Below, one piece after another: positions 32,719 through 45,300 of a DNA stretch of 64,000 bases; within the stretch, counting starts at the first letter, position 1, and each line of letters begins with the position of its first letter. Source of the stretch: Chytridium lagenaria (Eukaryota > Chytridiomycota > Chytridiomycetes > Chytridiales > Chytridiaceae). The notes beneath the pieces are model-generated. The model was given only the letters and a program-made list of their open reading frames with translations, was not told where the DNA came from and ran no database searches. The position numbers and the translations under genes are program-made. Location: positions 1-64,000 of the forward strand of contig JAHLKC010000124.1 in assembly GCA_025449115.1 (NCBI GenBank), written 5' to 3'.

Positions 32719-35068
32719 ATGGCATCCTCACCACCCGTCTCACCAAAGGCGGCAACTTCTGCATTCAAAGAAACCGACCCACTCCTCGCAACTACATCAA
32801 AGCGATCCCGTTCAGACTCAAACTCTACTCTTATTGACCCCACAAAACCCATCCACCACTTCCATCCCCACCGATGCAACATCACCTTCAACCCCTTCCA
32901 CACAACCATCACCACCGCCAACCCCACCCACCTCCACGACGAGAAACCCAGACCACTGGCTGGGCTTTCATCCAAGCCCTCAAATCATTGTCCCAGCTCT
33001 TTTTCTCCACGTCTTTGCTATGGCCTGCTTTTACATGCCCTTCAGCCAGTTTCTGCTCTTGGTTGTCTGTCAGATGTTGGGAGGGAGTGGGTCCCCTGAC
33101 GCCTCCACTCCTCCGTCATTGTTGATGGCTTTGCAAGGAACATTGTCGAAAAATCATTCTAATCCTTCGGCCTGGTGGAAGGGCTTTGATCCTTCAAGCT
33201 TTCCTGACTATGAGACTTGCGCTGCAAGGCTGATGTTCAGGTGTGTACATCTTTTTTTTATTTTATAATATGTCTTCTTTATTTGTTATCCCTGCGGCAT
33301 ATCTTGTATCAATTATGATATTCGCATACACATATATGTATATCTATTAATCATTTTTTTTAATTGAATAATATTATGCTAATTAGGAACTCACCGCATG
33401 GTGGAGCCAAATCATCAGTCTCGCTACTGCCATCCCCCTCTTCATCCTCGCCCCCGTCATGGGCACCCTCGTCGACATGTTTGGTCGTCGCACCGTCATG
33501 ATTCTCCCCATCCTCTCTGCCATCCTCGGTCTCTCCTCTGTCATTGCCGTCGCTCAATTTGGCTTTGGATTGTGGACGTTAGTTGTTGTTCATCTCGTTC
33601 AGGGATTCATGGGTGGGCAGCCTGCTCTCATCACTTGCGTTTATGCTTATTTGGCGGATTCAAGTGAGTCAACGAAACGCACTGAAAAGTTTTTGTTTGT
33701 GGATGCGTTCATGTTTTCGGCTTTTTATGTTTGGACCAGCTGTTGGAGGTATCATGGCTAGGGTTTGTATTATCTTCTGTTTCCTTATTTCCCTGTTATT
33801 ATTAGTTTTCTCGCAATCCTCTTCTCTCATCTTGTTTTTATTTATTTCATTTTTATTATTTTTTTCCTTCCTATAATTAACCAGAACATTTCCTTTTTTA
33901 ATTATAGAACCTGGGTGTCCTCTTTGCCTTCTACTTTACCCTCGTTCTCGACATCCTCGTCCTCCTCTACATCATCTTCATCCTTCCTGAATCCAACCGC
34001 AAAAAACGCGTCACCCCCACCACCACTACCACCACCACCACCCCTATCCCTTCAACCCCTCTCAACCCCACCACCCCCTCATCCTCTCGCAAATCCCTTC
34101 TCGAACTCCTCACCGTCGCCTCCGAAACCTCCCGGACCCTCTCCACCATGTTCATCTCCGCCTGGACAACCACCCTCCAAGTCCTCGCCGCCCCAGGTCG
34201 CGGCTGGTCCGTCCGCGTCCTCGCCCTCGTCACCGCCATCTCCACCATGGTCTTCTCCGCCTACCAGTACGCCTTCTTCTACTACCCTGCCAAACGTTTC
34301 GGTTGGGACTCTCAAGACGCTGGCTTGTTCACTCTTGTCAACTCTGTCATGAGGGTCATCTACCTCGGCGTCATCCTCCCCACCCTCCTTCGTCTCCTCC
34401 TCGCAGGTCGAACCAATGTCGGTAAAATTCGTATGGAACTCACCCTCATCCGTATCGGTCTCATGCTTTACGTGTTTGGGTTCCTCGCTTACGGTCTGGC
34501 CACACGTGGGTGGATGTTTTACATCATCGCCATCCTCGATGGATTTGGTATCGTTGCCCTCCCTACCATCCGTGGTATCCTCTCCCGCACGGTCCCATCA
34601 TCCCGTCAAGGACGTCTTTTTGCAGCCCTCGAAACCCTCCAAACCGGTATGGGACTCTTGTCGGGGATTTTCGTGCCCATGATCTACCGTGCCACGATTG
34701 GGAGTCAACTCCCGCAGACCATTTTCTTCGTGGTGGCGGGGATTTGGACGTTGGCGGTGGTGGCTAGCACGTGGGTCAAGAGTCGGGAGCTTGTGGCTTT
34801 GACGCCGGAACAGGACCGCGAGGAGAGTCGCGAAGATGGGGAGGGTGGGGAAGATGTTCAGGAGAATGTGGTGGGGGATGTCGAGAGGGCGGCGGAACGA
34901 CGGGAGGGGAAGATGAGGGCTGTTGGGGATGAGGAGGATGAGGAAAGGCCTTTGATGGTGGGGTCGACCTCGAGTTATAAAGGGATGGATGTGGAGGAGG
35001 TGTTGGAGGCTATTGAGCAGGCTGCTGAAGTTATTTTGGATGAGTCTGTTAGGGAACTTCAACCTTGA
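32719..35068 (+). CDS. Major facilitator superfamily transporter, SLC46-like
   Basis: Multi-pass membrane transporter; substrate unknown. ATG 32719, with an N-terminal DPLLAT segment (dileucine-like, cytosolic). TM1 region at 32985-33075 (ALFLHVFAMACFYMPFSQFL). Intron 33241-33386. Exon 2 has AWWSQIISLATAIPLFILAP and the MFS motif A equivalent GTLVDMFGRR (about 33460-33490), followed by three more TM segments. A second intron is about 33763-33907. Exon 3 carries a Thr/Pro/Ser-rich central loop (34000-34100) and the C-terminal half, with SRQGRLFAALETLQTGMGLL typical of SLC46/PCFT-like proteins. It ends in an acidic cytosolic tail with a second ERPLMV motif. Frame breaks occur near 32890, 33230 and 33725. 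Stop 35066-35068. Confidence 0.85.
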
Positions 35069-36856
35069 TCTGACTCTCTCTCTCTCCCCTCTCCCACATT
35101 CTATTCTGACCTTGTTTGTTTTTGGTGTTTTTTTTGTTAACCCCCGTCCTTCATTACTCCCTCTTCTTTATTTTTCTGTCCCCCTTATGTTGTCGCCCCT
35201 GTTTTTCCCAGCACTTACCTATCCCTTTTGTTTTTCGGGTGATGGTAGAATTCGCGTTAAAACATCATTCATGTATAGGATCCCTAAGTCTCCTTACCAC
35301 ATTTACTTTTTTTTTCCCCCGACAACTGGATTACTGAAACCCCGATGTTTTATTATTGGGAATTTTCGACATCTACTTAAGTTGTTTTGTTGCATGAACC
35401 ACCTTCCCTCCCCTCAACTTCCCTTTGTATGTACACGGCAAGACGAAACATGGAAATTTCTTTTCGCACTGTATTTCCATTACACGCTTTGCTTTTTCCT
35501 TACGTTTTGTCGGGTCCGTGTCCATCAGTTGTGGGTGTCCGTCGTTTGAGTCATTTTTTTTGGTTCCCCCCTTTCTCTCTGTGACTTTCCCTGGTTGTTA
35601 ACGACCTTGAGAGTTCTATCTTCACTCTATTCTTTCTGGTATGGAGTTTGGGGACCCTGAATATCCCTCCCTCACCTCATTTTTTTATAAACCACTCCCC
35701 CTGATGTTTTCTATGTTTACTCACTCCCCTTTTCCTCAAAAAAAAAAAAAAAAGAACGCAGGGAATATGCCTCATTGAAAAATTCAGTTGCGGTGGAGGA
35801 AATTGTATTTATTTATTTATTTCAGGTAGGAGCGATCAGTGATCTCACTGACGGTGAAAGTTGGTAGATTGTTTTTTTGTGTTGGAGAGCTTGTTGTTTT
35901 TTGGACAGAGTCTTCCCTGGCTTTGTGTTGAGTTGGGGGATAGATTGAGAAAAAACGAGGAGGTATAATATACCCACAATATGCATCAAAAATAGGTAAT
36001 TAATATGTTGAATTCCGGAACTTTTTACAGCGTACTAGTAAGAGAAGCGTACTAAACCGCTATTCTTCAAGGCGAAAAAAAAGAGAGAGAGCAAAAAATC
36101 AATCAGCAGATCAAAGTGCTCTTTACCTTTAAATTCTGCTATTGTAGGTATAAAGCGAAAAACCGGATTTGGTGTGCATACATTAAAACACTTTTGGAAA
36201 TACTCTTGCATCAAGAAACGTACCAATTGTCTATAGTGCGTGATAATAGATTGTAATCTACGCCATAAGCACCTTAATCCACAGTTCATTAGGACGAAAA
36301 CAGACGCAAACGTGTTTCTTTAACTCTTACCCGTTGATATCATTAGTCACAACCTCACAACTTGTTTTTTCAAAAATCTAAGAGTTTTGTTGTTTTCTTT
36401 CCTATTTTTCGGGCTGGGTATATGTCTCCCACATCCTCGATAGTAATCGATTCGCGAACAATCCGATTTGAACATTAAGAAATGATGACATATAGGTATT
36501 AATAGAAAACGTATCCATTTTTATTTTCTCTTAAAAAAACAACTAACAGACAACAATAAAGTGGGTCCTTTTTTATGAACAGGTTTTTGTGGAAAAGAAG
36601 TGGGGGTGGTGTATCTAGAGTGAAAATAATGCAAGGGCGGAGTAGAGGCAGGCACGGTTTACAAAAGAAAAATAAGTTAAGAGTGCACATAGATGAAGAG
36701 GCGGTGTAGAAACGCAAGGGACATCGAAACAACGAAAAAAAATAAATTAAAAAAAAAAACGACATTGTGCGAAGATACAAAAGGATGAGAAAAAAAATAT
36801 TTTACGGGGGTCGAACTTGAGAAAAAGAGGTGGTGTGTGAGGAGGTGGGGGCAAAA
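35069..36856. other. Intergenic between convergent genes
   Basis: Downstream of the MFS gene and of the Rap-GAP gene. T-rich and A-rich runs, with poly(A) of about 15 bases at 35738-35753. ORFs at 34989-35584 and 36035-36780 read homopolymers and lack domain signals; they are probably 3' UTR shadows. Confidence 0.5.
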
Positions 36857-38214
36857 TCACTTTACGTGTTTACTCGCCACCTCGTATAAGAGGACACTTC
36901 TCGTCCTCTGGATTTTCGGCGCAAAGGATGGGGACTTGTAGGAGGCGCGTTCACCATTGACGAGTTTATGGAGGAAAAAGTCGCGGGATACAGCGTCGGT
37001 GGAGATGATTGGGGGGTCGGGGATTTCGGGAGTGAAGGGTGGAACGCCGATACGAGGGGCGATAGCGAGTCTAAATGAAAATACAGAAGAAAGTCAGAAA
37101 GGGATAGTGGGGGGAAGGAAAGTCGTACTTGTAACCATCTCCGTGGGGTTGGACAATGGCAATGACGTGGTTTTGGTGGGATGTGATGGTGGAGAGTTGG
37201 TATGGAGTTTGACTATCTTGGAACACGATCATGACAATGTCGTTTCCAATGTGTCTTTTACGTTCAAGCTGGGAATATGTTAGATGGTTACCGAATACTA
37301 ATGAGAGTTTATCCACCTGTTGCTTGTCCTTTTCGTTAAAGGGGAGGAGGGTGGAAACGTGGAACATGATCTCGTAGCCTTGCCATTTGGTGTAGACGGA
37401 GTGGAGACCAGTGTTGTTGCCTTGAGAGGAGGGTTAGATGAGGAAATTGAAGTTGGCTTCTTACTTCCGGAAACATCTAGTCCTGCACGGTAACCTTTCC
37501 ATCCACGGAGCTCTATGGTTTCGCCCAAGAAATTCAGGAATTGTTTGAATGCCGGTGATGCGTTTTCTATAAGAGTTTTAACAACAAAAAGTTAGACGGT
37601 CATAGAGACATGGTACAAAGGCACGCGGATAAATATATCTTACCATGCCGATTCTGCAACATCTCCTCCTCCGTAGTCTGTCCCTCCGTCATGTACACCA
37701 CTCCAAACTTATAACTCCTAATCACCTGCCGTTCCTCCATCGCCAACAATTCATTAGGCAATCCCGGATCCTTACACATCTTTAAGCTCTGATGCGATAT
37801 ACCAGCCCCAATGGCCTGCATCAGCGACGCTGGCGACGGTGCAAGTTTAAACGCTTTTCTCCACCATGAAAGAGGGACAGCTGACGCTTGGATCGTCAAA
37901 CGCTCGGACCCTAGACTCGTCCTGATTAAAGCCTTATAGACGTCACCGTCTATGAGAATCGATATGGCCACGGGACCTTTCGGAGATTCGAGGGCGAGGA
38001 AGTTTTGATGGGCTGTGGAAAAGGGGGAGCGGGTGTCAATTGGAACAATTGAGGGATGAACAGGGATGGGCTCACGTTTTCCGAAAAAGTTCTCACGATA
38101 CATATTAATATCCTTTTCGCATTCTTGGAGGAGAGACTCGTGAACTCCTGTGATCTTTACGGCGGGGTTGGCTTGAAGTGGCCGAAAGTCGGAATTCCCG
38201 ACCACGGCAGACAT
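36857..38214 (-). CDS. Rap-type GTPase-activating protein (Rap/Ran-GAP domain)
   Basis: Accelerates GTP hydrolysis by a Rap-like small GTPase. ATG 38214 (MSAVVGNSDF). The N-terminal 190 residues (first exon to about 37645) match the dimerisation/leading part of Rap1GAP-like proteins (YRENFFGKREP; MEERQVIRSYKFGVVY). After a short intron: AFKQFLNFLGETIELRGWKGY, then NNTGLHSVYTKWQGYEIMFH with VSTLLPF, then RKRHIGNDIVMIVFQD, which holds the expected catalytic asparagine of the 'Asn thumb' (IGND). The last exon has IGVPPFTPEIPDPPIISTDA and DFFLHKLVNGERASYKSP. Stop at 36857-36859. About five exons with short introns. No GoLoco or PDZ domain is visible, so it is a compact form. Frame is largely intact. 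Confidence 0.9.
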
Positions 38215-39689
38215 TTTCTATAATTTCTCTAGCGTATGAACAAGAATCCTCAAAGCTCTAATCTCTTTCTAACCCCCTTCTGAACCTGGTCGTGATTTCT
38301 ATATGAGAGCCGGGGCCAGCCCCTTTTTCCTCTCAACGTGATCCTATGAATTCTATGTGGTTGCGTAAGGTGCAACACTTTATATTCCGTCGTTGGTGAT
38401 GATCCTTTCGAGGATAGAGCCGTTTGCAAGCTCAAATGCGGTTGCCCCCCGTCACTTTCTTAACCCGTATGGTTTCGGTTCCTCCGACTATCCCGTCTTT
38501 GACGTTGTGCTGTATGTCAACGACTCAGCTAGCTACCCTCTGATGGATTGCACCCCTTGATTTGATGGAAGGGGTTGGTTGTGCGTTAATGAGAAGGTTG
38601 GTGGGTGTTGGGTGATGAATTGTATGTCGCTTTCGGGGGATGAAAATCATCAGACAATCACAACTCATTCATTCATTCACCAGTGATTGCTATGGTTAGG
38701 TTAGACCACAAATCCAATGGCCCAATTCATCTGTTTTTCCGTAAGCTGATTCTTTGGGATTTTGAGGAAGAAGGCTATAGCGCGTCAAGGTGCGGTAAAA
38801 AAGTTGTAAAGTAGAAGGAAGATGTGGAGGGTTAATGGAAGCACCTAGGTACATGTTCTAGCCAGGTGCATACGAATATACTATATGAGAGGATGTGCAA
38901 TCCATACATATACGTGCTGTATAATACACCCAACAGGGCCTGCACCCTCCGTATCATACAGTTGCAGCATGAACAACCTTCCTTCCGTTGTAAATACAGA
39001 TTCTAGTGGGCACCAAGCCTATGACGTAGTGCTCTTCATAGGATTCATTTTCTCCTTGCATACACGGCTCCGATTATCTCATGTTTTTCAGTCCTTCAGT
39101 ATCATTCTATGCTGTGGTCCCTTTGTTTGGTGTCATCCACCAGTATTTTTGAGTAGAAGTTAAATGGAAAGTACTGTCACCAACTTTTCATGTACTCATC
39201 TAAAATGCGTTGTTACGAAAAACTATCTAAGATTGAATTCTTTCCTGCTCATGCGCTTCTTCTTGGTGCCGATCGTCTTAATATTTAAACACTAGCACTT
39301 TTACTCTGATGATGAAGAAAATAACAGGCGATTTCTCATTGCCTTTGATTTTCTGTAAACTCACAACATCAACAGCTCTGAATTCTATTTCTTTCTTCTC
39401 CGAATGATTTTGTTTTCATCAAGTATCGACATTCAACCAAGTATCGACATACAAATAAATACCTGTCCTGACCCCCTGCCTGTCCTTCACAGAAACCCTT
39501 GCGCTTGCGGAAAAAAAGAAAGAAAAGGCTTTGCTAGTCACGTGACTCACAAGAGGATCGGAGCTTGAGGTTGGTTGGAAGTTGAAAGAGTCCGGCCGTT
39601 GGTTGGAAAGTTGACACTCATTGTGCATCAGCTTCAACTCCCTATTCCTTCTTCATTCGCATTCTCAACCACCACATCTTGTGTCCATC
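38215..39689. other. Intergenic between divergent genes
   Basis: Upstream of both the Rap-GAP (-) and the oxygenase (+) genes. A 61-codon minus ORF at 38250-38435 could be an upstream ORF in the Rap-GAP leader but has no independent support. Otherwise nothing recognised. Confidence 0.45.
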
Positions 39690-41586
39690 ATGACGGCTTC
39701 CTTTGAAACCACCTCCACTGTCGAACCGACCCCACTCTCTCAGGATGATCTTCGAAAGAACTTTTACGAAAACTCCATTGACAGTGAGTTATCACTCCTA
39801 AATGTCCTCATGTCTCTGATACTTGAACGTCTCATTCCGATTCTTGAACTCATCGACCGCATATAGTGAGGTACGTCCACGTTGACATCGTACCTTTATC
39901 AAACTATGGATCATGCTTCTCCTGAACTGACCGCGTTCCCCAATCCTCTAGAAACACTTGGTACCCCATACTCCCATCCGCCGAGTTGACGACCCTAAAA
40001 CCTCTCGGACTTCATATCCTGGTAACTACACCTTTTTTTCCGTCTCCACAGATTTAAAAGCTTTCCACCCTTTTGTTTTAATAAAGGACGACCCCATCGT
40101 CATGTTCCGTGATCCGGCCACCAAAGAAGCATGCATCTTCGAAGATAAATGCCCACATCGTAGCGCCCCTTTATCTGTTGGCCGTATCATCGAAGGCAAA
40201 CTCGAATGTGCGTCTTAATATCCATATCTTCTTTTCATATCCTTACCCCTTAAAAGGTCGATACCACGGCTGGACATTTAACAACGAAGGAAAGGTCGAC
40301 CACATCCCATCCTTACTCGCTGGAAAGCGCATCCCGGCGAACGCCAAAGTCCGCAAATACCCCACCCACGAAAGCGACGAATGGGTTTGGGTGAGTTCCT
40401 CATTAACACGTATTAACAAGCTAACACGACATTCCAGGTGTGGCCTGGAGACTTGGAAAAATGTGAGACCGCTGAAAAGCCTAAATTCTACTGCGCCTGG
40501 GAGGAGACCTCAAGCCTCGTTATGGCTACGAAGACCTTGACATTGATCACTCCCTTCTCGTAAGTGCCGGCGCAGCCCTCTCATCTCGACTTACCACCAC
40601 TCACTATCAATAGGTTGAAAATTTCCTCGACCCAGCTCACGTAAGACTCCCTCCCCACCATCATTCCCCGCGCTCACAATCACCCTAGATCCCTTTCACC
40701 CACGACACCACCATCGGAAAACGATCCATGGCCACTGCTCTCACAATGTCGTTAGACTTTACCCCGGAAGGCACCATCCACGGTATCCGATCGACACCAG
40801 ACCGTCCCGACATGTCTGTTGGCGAATTTGAATTCAGACCTCCCTGTTGCGTCGCCCTCAAATTCCATCTCAACGATAAAATCAACGATCAGGTTCGTCA
40901 CACTTTCCTTTTTCTCCTTTACTCACCCCACTTCCTTCCAGACATTCTACGCTATCCCTCTCGAAAAGGGCAAATGTCGCTTCATCTATCTCCAACGTTT
41001 CTCCTTCCTCCAATTCATGGAATCCAATTTTATCCTCAAAGCTTTTATGGACTGGTGGGCCCCAAAGTAATCATCCCATCCGTCACGTCCCTTCCGTAAA
41101 CCTAATTATTATTATTTTTAAGATACAACCATAAAGTACTTATGGAAGACTACGCCATGCTCAAAGGCCAGCAAGAACGTCTTCTGAAAGGCGCAAACGC
41201 CATGAACTCCCCAGTCGCTGCAGATATCATGATCAAGACTTACCGCAATTGGTGGAGAAAGGCGATCAGGAAGAATGGAGGCCCTTACTTTAAAGGGTAT
41301 GTTTCATTTTTCTTTTTTTTGTTTTTCTTTTCTTTTCTTTTCTTTCTTTTTTTTTTTTTGAATCTCGCGCTTCCGTGACTTTTTGTTTGGTAATGTATTG
41401 GTCTGCTAACGGTCTTACAGGTACAGTAACGATATTGAAGATATCGTGCTCAACGGTTGTGCTTCAAAATGTGGACCAAGTGCATCTGCTTCCAAAGATA
41501 CCGCAAATACCTTTATGACCGATGAAGAAGATTCCGATGGCAGCAGTGACGGGAAAACTCTCCGCTCTCAACTCGCTAGCATATAA
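39690..41586 (+). CDS. Rieske [2Fe-2S] oxygenase, pheophorbide a oxygenase-like
   Basis: Rieske non-heme iron oxygenase; substrate unknown. ATG 39690 (MTASFETT). Exon 1 ends about 39783; the next coding segment begins near 39951 with NTWYPILPSAEL, the usual start of the Rieske domain in this family. Cluster ligands: C-P-H at about 40150 (DKCPHRSAPLSVG) and C-R-Y-H-G-W, whose Cys codon is split by a 49-nt intron (40208-40256). Another intron ends at 40437. The catalytic part has DIDHSLLVENFLDPAH, an intron, then IPFTHDT, giving the expected two His and Asp pattern for mononuclear iron. The PaO-type C-terminal part (WWAPKYNHKVLMEDYAML) follows. Frame breaks near 40020 and 40495. Stop 41584-41586. 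No plastid context is expected in this organism; a role in aromatic or lipid oxidation is inference. Confidence 0.88.
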
Positions 41587-42382
41587 AGGGGAACGCCATA
41601 TCTGCTTCAATCTCCATTACAATTTTCCTTCTGTTTACAATTTCTGCAGTAACGCTACATATGATGAATAAAGGCCTTTTGTTTACATAGTCTTTTACTC
41701 GATTTTATTTTTTTGGACTAATGAATCAAGAAGGGAATGGAAGGAAGAAAAAAAGTGGGCGGAAGAGAGAGAGTAAAAGCACATCCAAAAAGGAGAGAAA
41801 GGGAGATTACCCAGTTCACGTAAAAACAAGAAAAAAAAAATACAACCTATGTACCAACGCTGAAAAAGGGAGGGAACCACAAACACAATCAAAAAACCCA
41901 TCTCGCATAGCCCTCAAAATTACTCCCCACCTCAAGCACGCTAACGGTTAAATAAGGACAAGGGAGAGGAAGAAAGAAATGAAGAAGAAAATATAGAGAC
42001 AACAAAAAAAATACATCTTAAAGAAAAAAATGGAAGGGAAGTAAAAAAAAACAAAACACTGTTTGAAAGAAAGCCGGCCTCAACGATTCCGGCCTTCTTT
42101 TGATGAATTTCATCAATTGTTCCAAAAATGATCCATGAAAGAAAATACACCACATGGGAAAAGGGTTAGGGACATGTCCCTTACCGAAGATTAAAGAAAT
42201 GGGAAGTCGAGAGAATGAAAGTAGAGAAAGAAAAAGAACAATTAACAACAAGAAGAGCCTTCGACTAAACAGGGTTGACCATAATGCATCAAGACAGGGT
42301 AGCAAGTAACACCTTGTACTTTGCTCATCACAAACCCCAAAGTTGAAGCAACTCCTAAATAATATAAAAATCACACAAGCCT
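41587..42382. other. Intergenic between convergent genes
   Basis: 3' flanks of the oxygenase and the ABCG gene; AATAAA at about 41667. A-rich runs. ORFs on both strands are low-complexity shadows. Confidence 0.5.
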
Positions 42383-45300
42383 TCACTTCTGCTTATCTCG
42401 GTTCAGAATAACCAAGAGAACGAAGCCAATGGCACGAACCACAGCACCAATCACCAAAAATCATTACTAGATCCATGTTGACTTGCGTGAGAGAGTAACC
42501 AAAGAACTCTGCACTTCTCTCAGTATCATACACATTCGTGTAGTAAGCCAATGTGGATGCATCTAGTGAACACAAAGAAATATTAGCATACAGAAAACTC
42601 TATACGAAACATCCTCAATAGCAGCCTATACAAAGAAAACTCACATTGCGCTTCCGCGGCCCATTTACTAAACGACAACTCCCACAACCACAAAAGCGAC
42701 CATCTTTTGGCATCTCTCAAGCTAGGTCCGAACCCGCAAAACACGGCAGCGAAAGACCACACACGACCGCAAGAAGCGGTGCATTCTCCCTCCGCACAAC
42801 CATCGATACGATACATGACAATCCATAGATGCCCCAGAAGGACAACAAGATAATCAAGTACTGCATGTTGAAAGTAATGACAGGTTTCGCAAAGACGTAG
42901 TAGACGGCAGAGAAGTGGAGGGAGGAGATGGTAAAGCCATAGACGGTCGACATCGTTTTGCCCTATATCAGCGAACGCGAAGTAAGTAAATGCTAAACAA
43001 GCGCACATAAACCAACAATCTATGAACCAAAAAAACAACATACCAAAAAGTAAGCACCACGACTGTGACCCGATGACGCCTCACGCCAGTATACCGTCTT
43101 CTCTTCACCAAACACCTTGACACCAGCGGGAGCTCCCGCCATGGCAACAGCAATTTGAATGAGAAGACCGTACAGACCCACCAATCCTGGTTGGACGGGG
43201 AAAGTCTGGCATAAGAGCCTCGATAGATACCGGTAGAGTTCAGGAATGCCTTCAATGGAGATGCCCATCAAAAAGCCAGCAAACATAGCCACAAAGATCT
43301 CGAGGGCAAGCGCCGCAAGTTTCCTTGACTGCTGCATCAAACTTCTCTGATGACAGTAAAGAAGCTGCTGCAAGAACGATGCTCCTCTGTCCTTTAACAG
43401 CCCAGAAATGCTGGCATAGAAAACACGCTCAGCATCCTCGTCTGACCGTTCGAAACATAACAGTCTCACCAACATCCCTCGGCATCGAAGGCGGTGTTGA
43501 TCCACCACCACCTTGTTGCAACAAAGACTCTGAGTCTGATCAGGATCATACGTAGCAACAGCGCCAGCACCAGGAACAGTCTCAATCTGATCAGAATCCC
43601 CAACATTCGCCACCATGGAAGTGGCAGACATGACATTGGGTGATGTCCCTGGAGAAGACTTGTTCTTTGCTTGCTCTTCTTTGATATCGCACCAGAAGAT
43701 CCTTCCAAAATTGACATATTGTTCAAGCTTGCCGAGTTGTTAGAGATATTCTCCTTGGATCCAGACATGGGCTGCGCACGAGCCCGTAATCCGTTTGCAC
43801 CGTTCTGACCATGCTTACTCTTCTTGCGACTCAACCTCCGTGACCTCCGTTCCAGATCTTGGCAATCTCCCACGACGAGAGCGATGTGCAAGGGTACCAA
43901 TGCCATCAGGTTTTCGGCGAAGGATGCTAGCACCGCAAAGAATGTCCATGGCTTGATCAGCAACGTTGCACCGCTGGAAATCTCAAAGCCGACGCTCTCA
44001 AAGTAACTCCTCACACAGTTCACAGGGCCAGCATACGCCACCTGACCGCTAGGGGCGAGCATGATCACGTCGTCAAAGAGATGGAACACTCTGGACGAGG
44101 CTGGTGAAGAATCGCGACAGTAGTAAGACCGGCGTATCGGGTGATGGCGGAAAGAAGAGAGATGAGCAAAAGCGCCGAAGTAGCATCCAGACCAGACGTT
44201 GGCTCGTCGAGAAAGCAAAGCGAGGGGACTAAAAAAAGCGGTTTATCAATGAGACATAATCCAAAAAAAAGGTATTCAATAACTCACCAGCGGCAAGCTC
44301 AATGCCAACATTGACACGCTTTCGCTGTCCACCAGAAATACCTCTGTCTCTCTCATCTCCAATTATGGTATCTGCAACATACCCAAGACTAAATTACAGA
44401 ATCACCCACTGTACATTATAAAACAAGACGTGAAGTTACTTACCCAAGAATACCAATGACATTATCAATGTGTTCCTCAACCTCAGCCTCAGTCCAGCTG
44501 GGCGGCAGCCTCACACGCCCAGAGTGTAAAATCACCTCACGGACCTTTGACACAAAAACAACATTGTCAGCTATGAATACTGAAGAAGGCAAACCAGAAG
44601 AGTAAAAAACATACCGTAAGCTCACGAAGCATAGTTCTTCTTGAGGGACGTATCCAATAACCTTACGGTAAATGCTTGGATTCGAAGGCCTGTTGTTGAT
44701 AAAATATCACCACTGGTGTTCTTCATCTTGCCAAGAAGCACATTCATCAAGGTAGTTTCTGTAAAGCACAAAAAAAAAAAAAAAAAAAACCAGTCAATCA
44801 TCCACAACTCAATAACAAAAACCCAGAAACTTTATAAATCCCAACTCACTTCCACTTCCACTAGGTCCCATAATCGCCGTCATCCTTCCAGACTTCAGCG
44901 CCCCAGAAACATTCTTCAAAACCTCGCGTCCATTAGGTAACCTTACACACAGGTTCTTAAACGAAAACTCCATCCGAATATTCGGCGCCATCCTCAATCC
45001 CTTTTGCCAACTCGACACAAGTCTAGCCATATCCATCTCCGTAAACACATTCGACACAATGTCCTGCACCTCTGGAGCAAAACCCATTGCACTTGCCGAC
45101 GTTGCCATCGGACCTCCGGGTGTGGCACCAGCTAAAGGCTTGTTAATTTGAAGCGGCGGCGGCGCCATGTGACGAAGCGTATTGCGGCTCTGAAGCATTT
45201 GTGCATCTTGTTGGTTAGGAACGTGAGGTCCCGCAACTGCAGCACTGTCTGTGAGAGCCTGTGTCATCACGCTACGAGGAGGAGCTGCCTCGCCCTCAGG

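Noticed and set aside
38250..38435. 61-codon minus ORF upstream of the Rap-GAP
   Set aside because: No domain or conservation evidence; at most an upstream ORF in the leader.
42646..43555. Plus-strand ORFs over the ABCG gene
   Set aside because: They are shadows of the minus-strand transporter, which has recognisable motifs.
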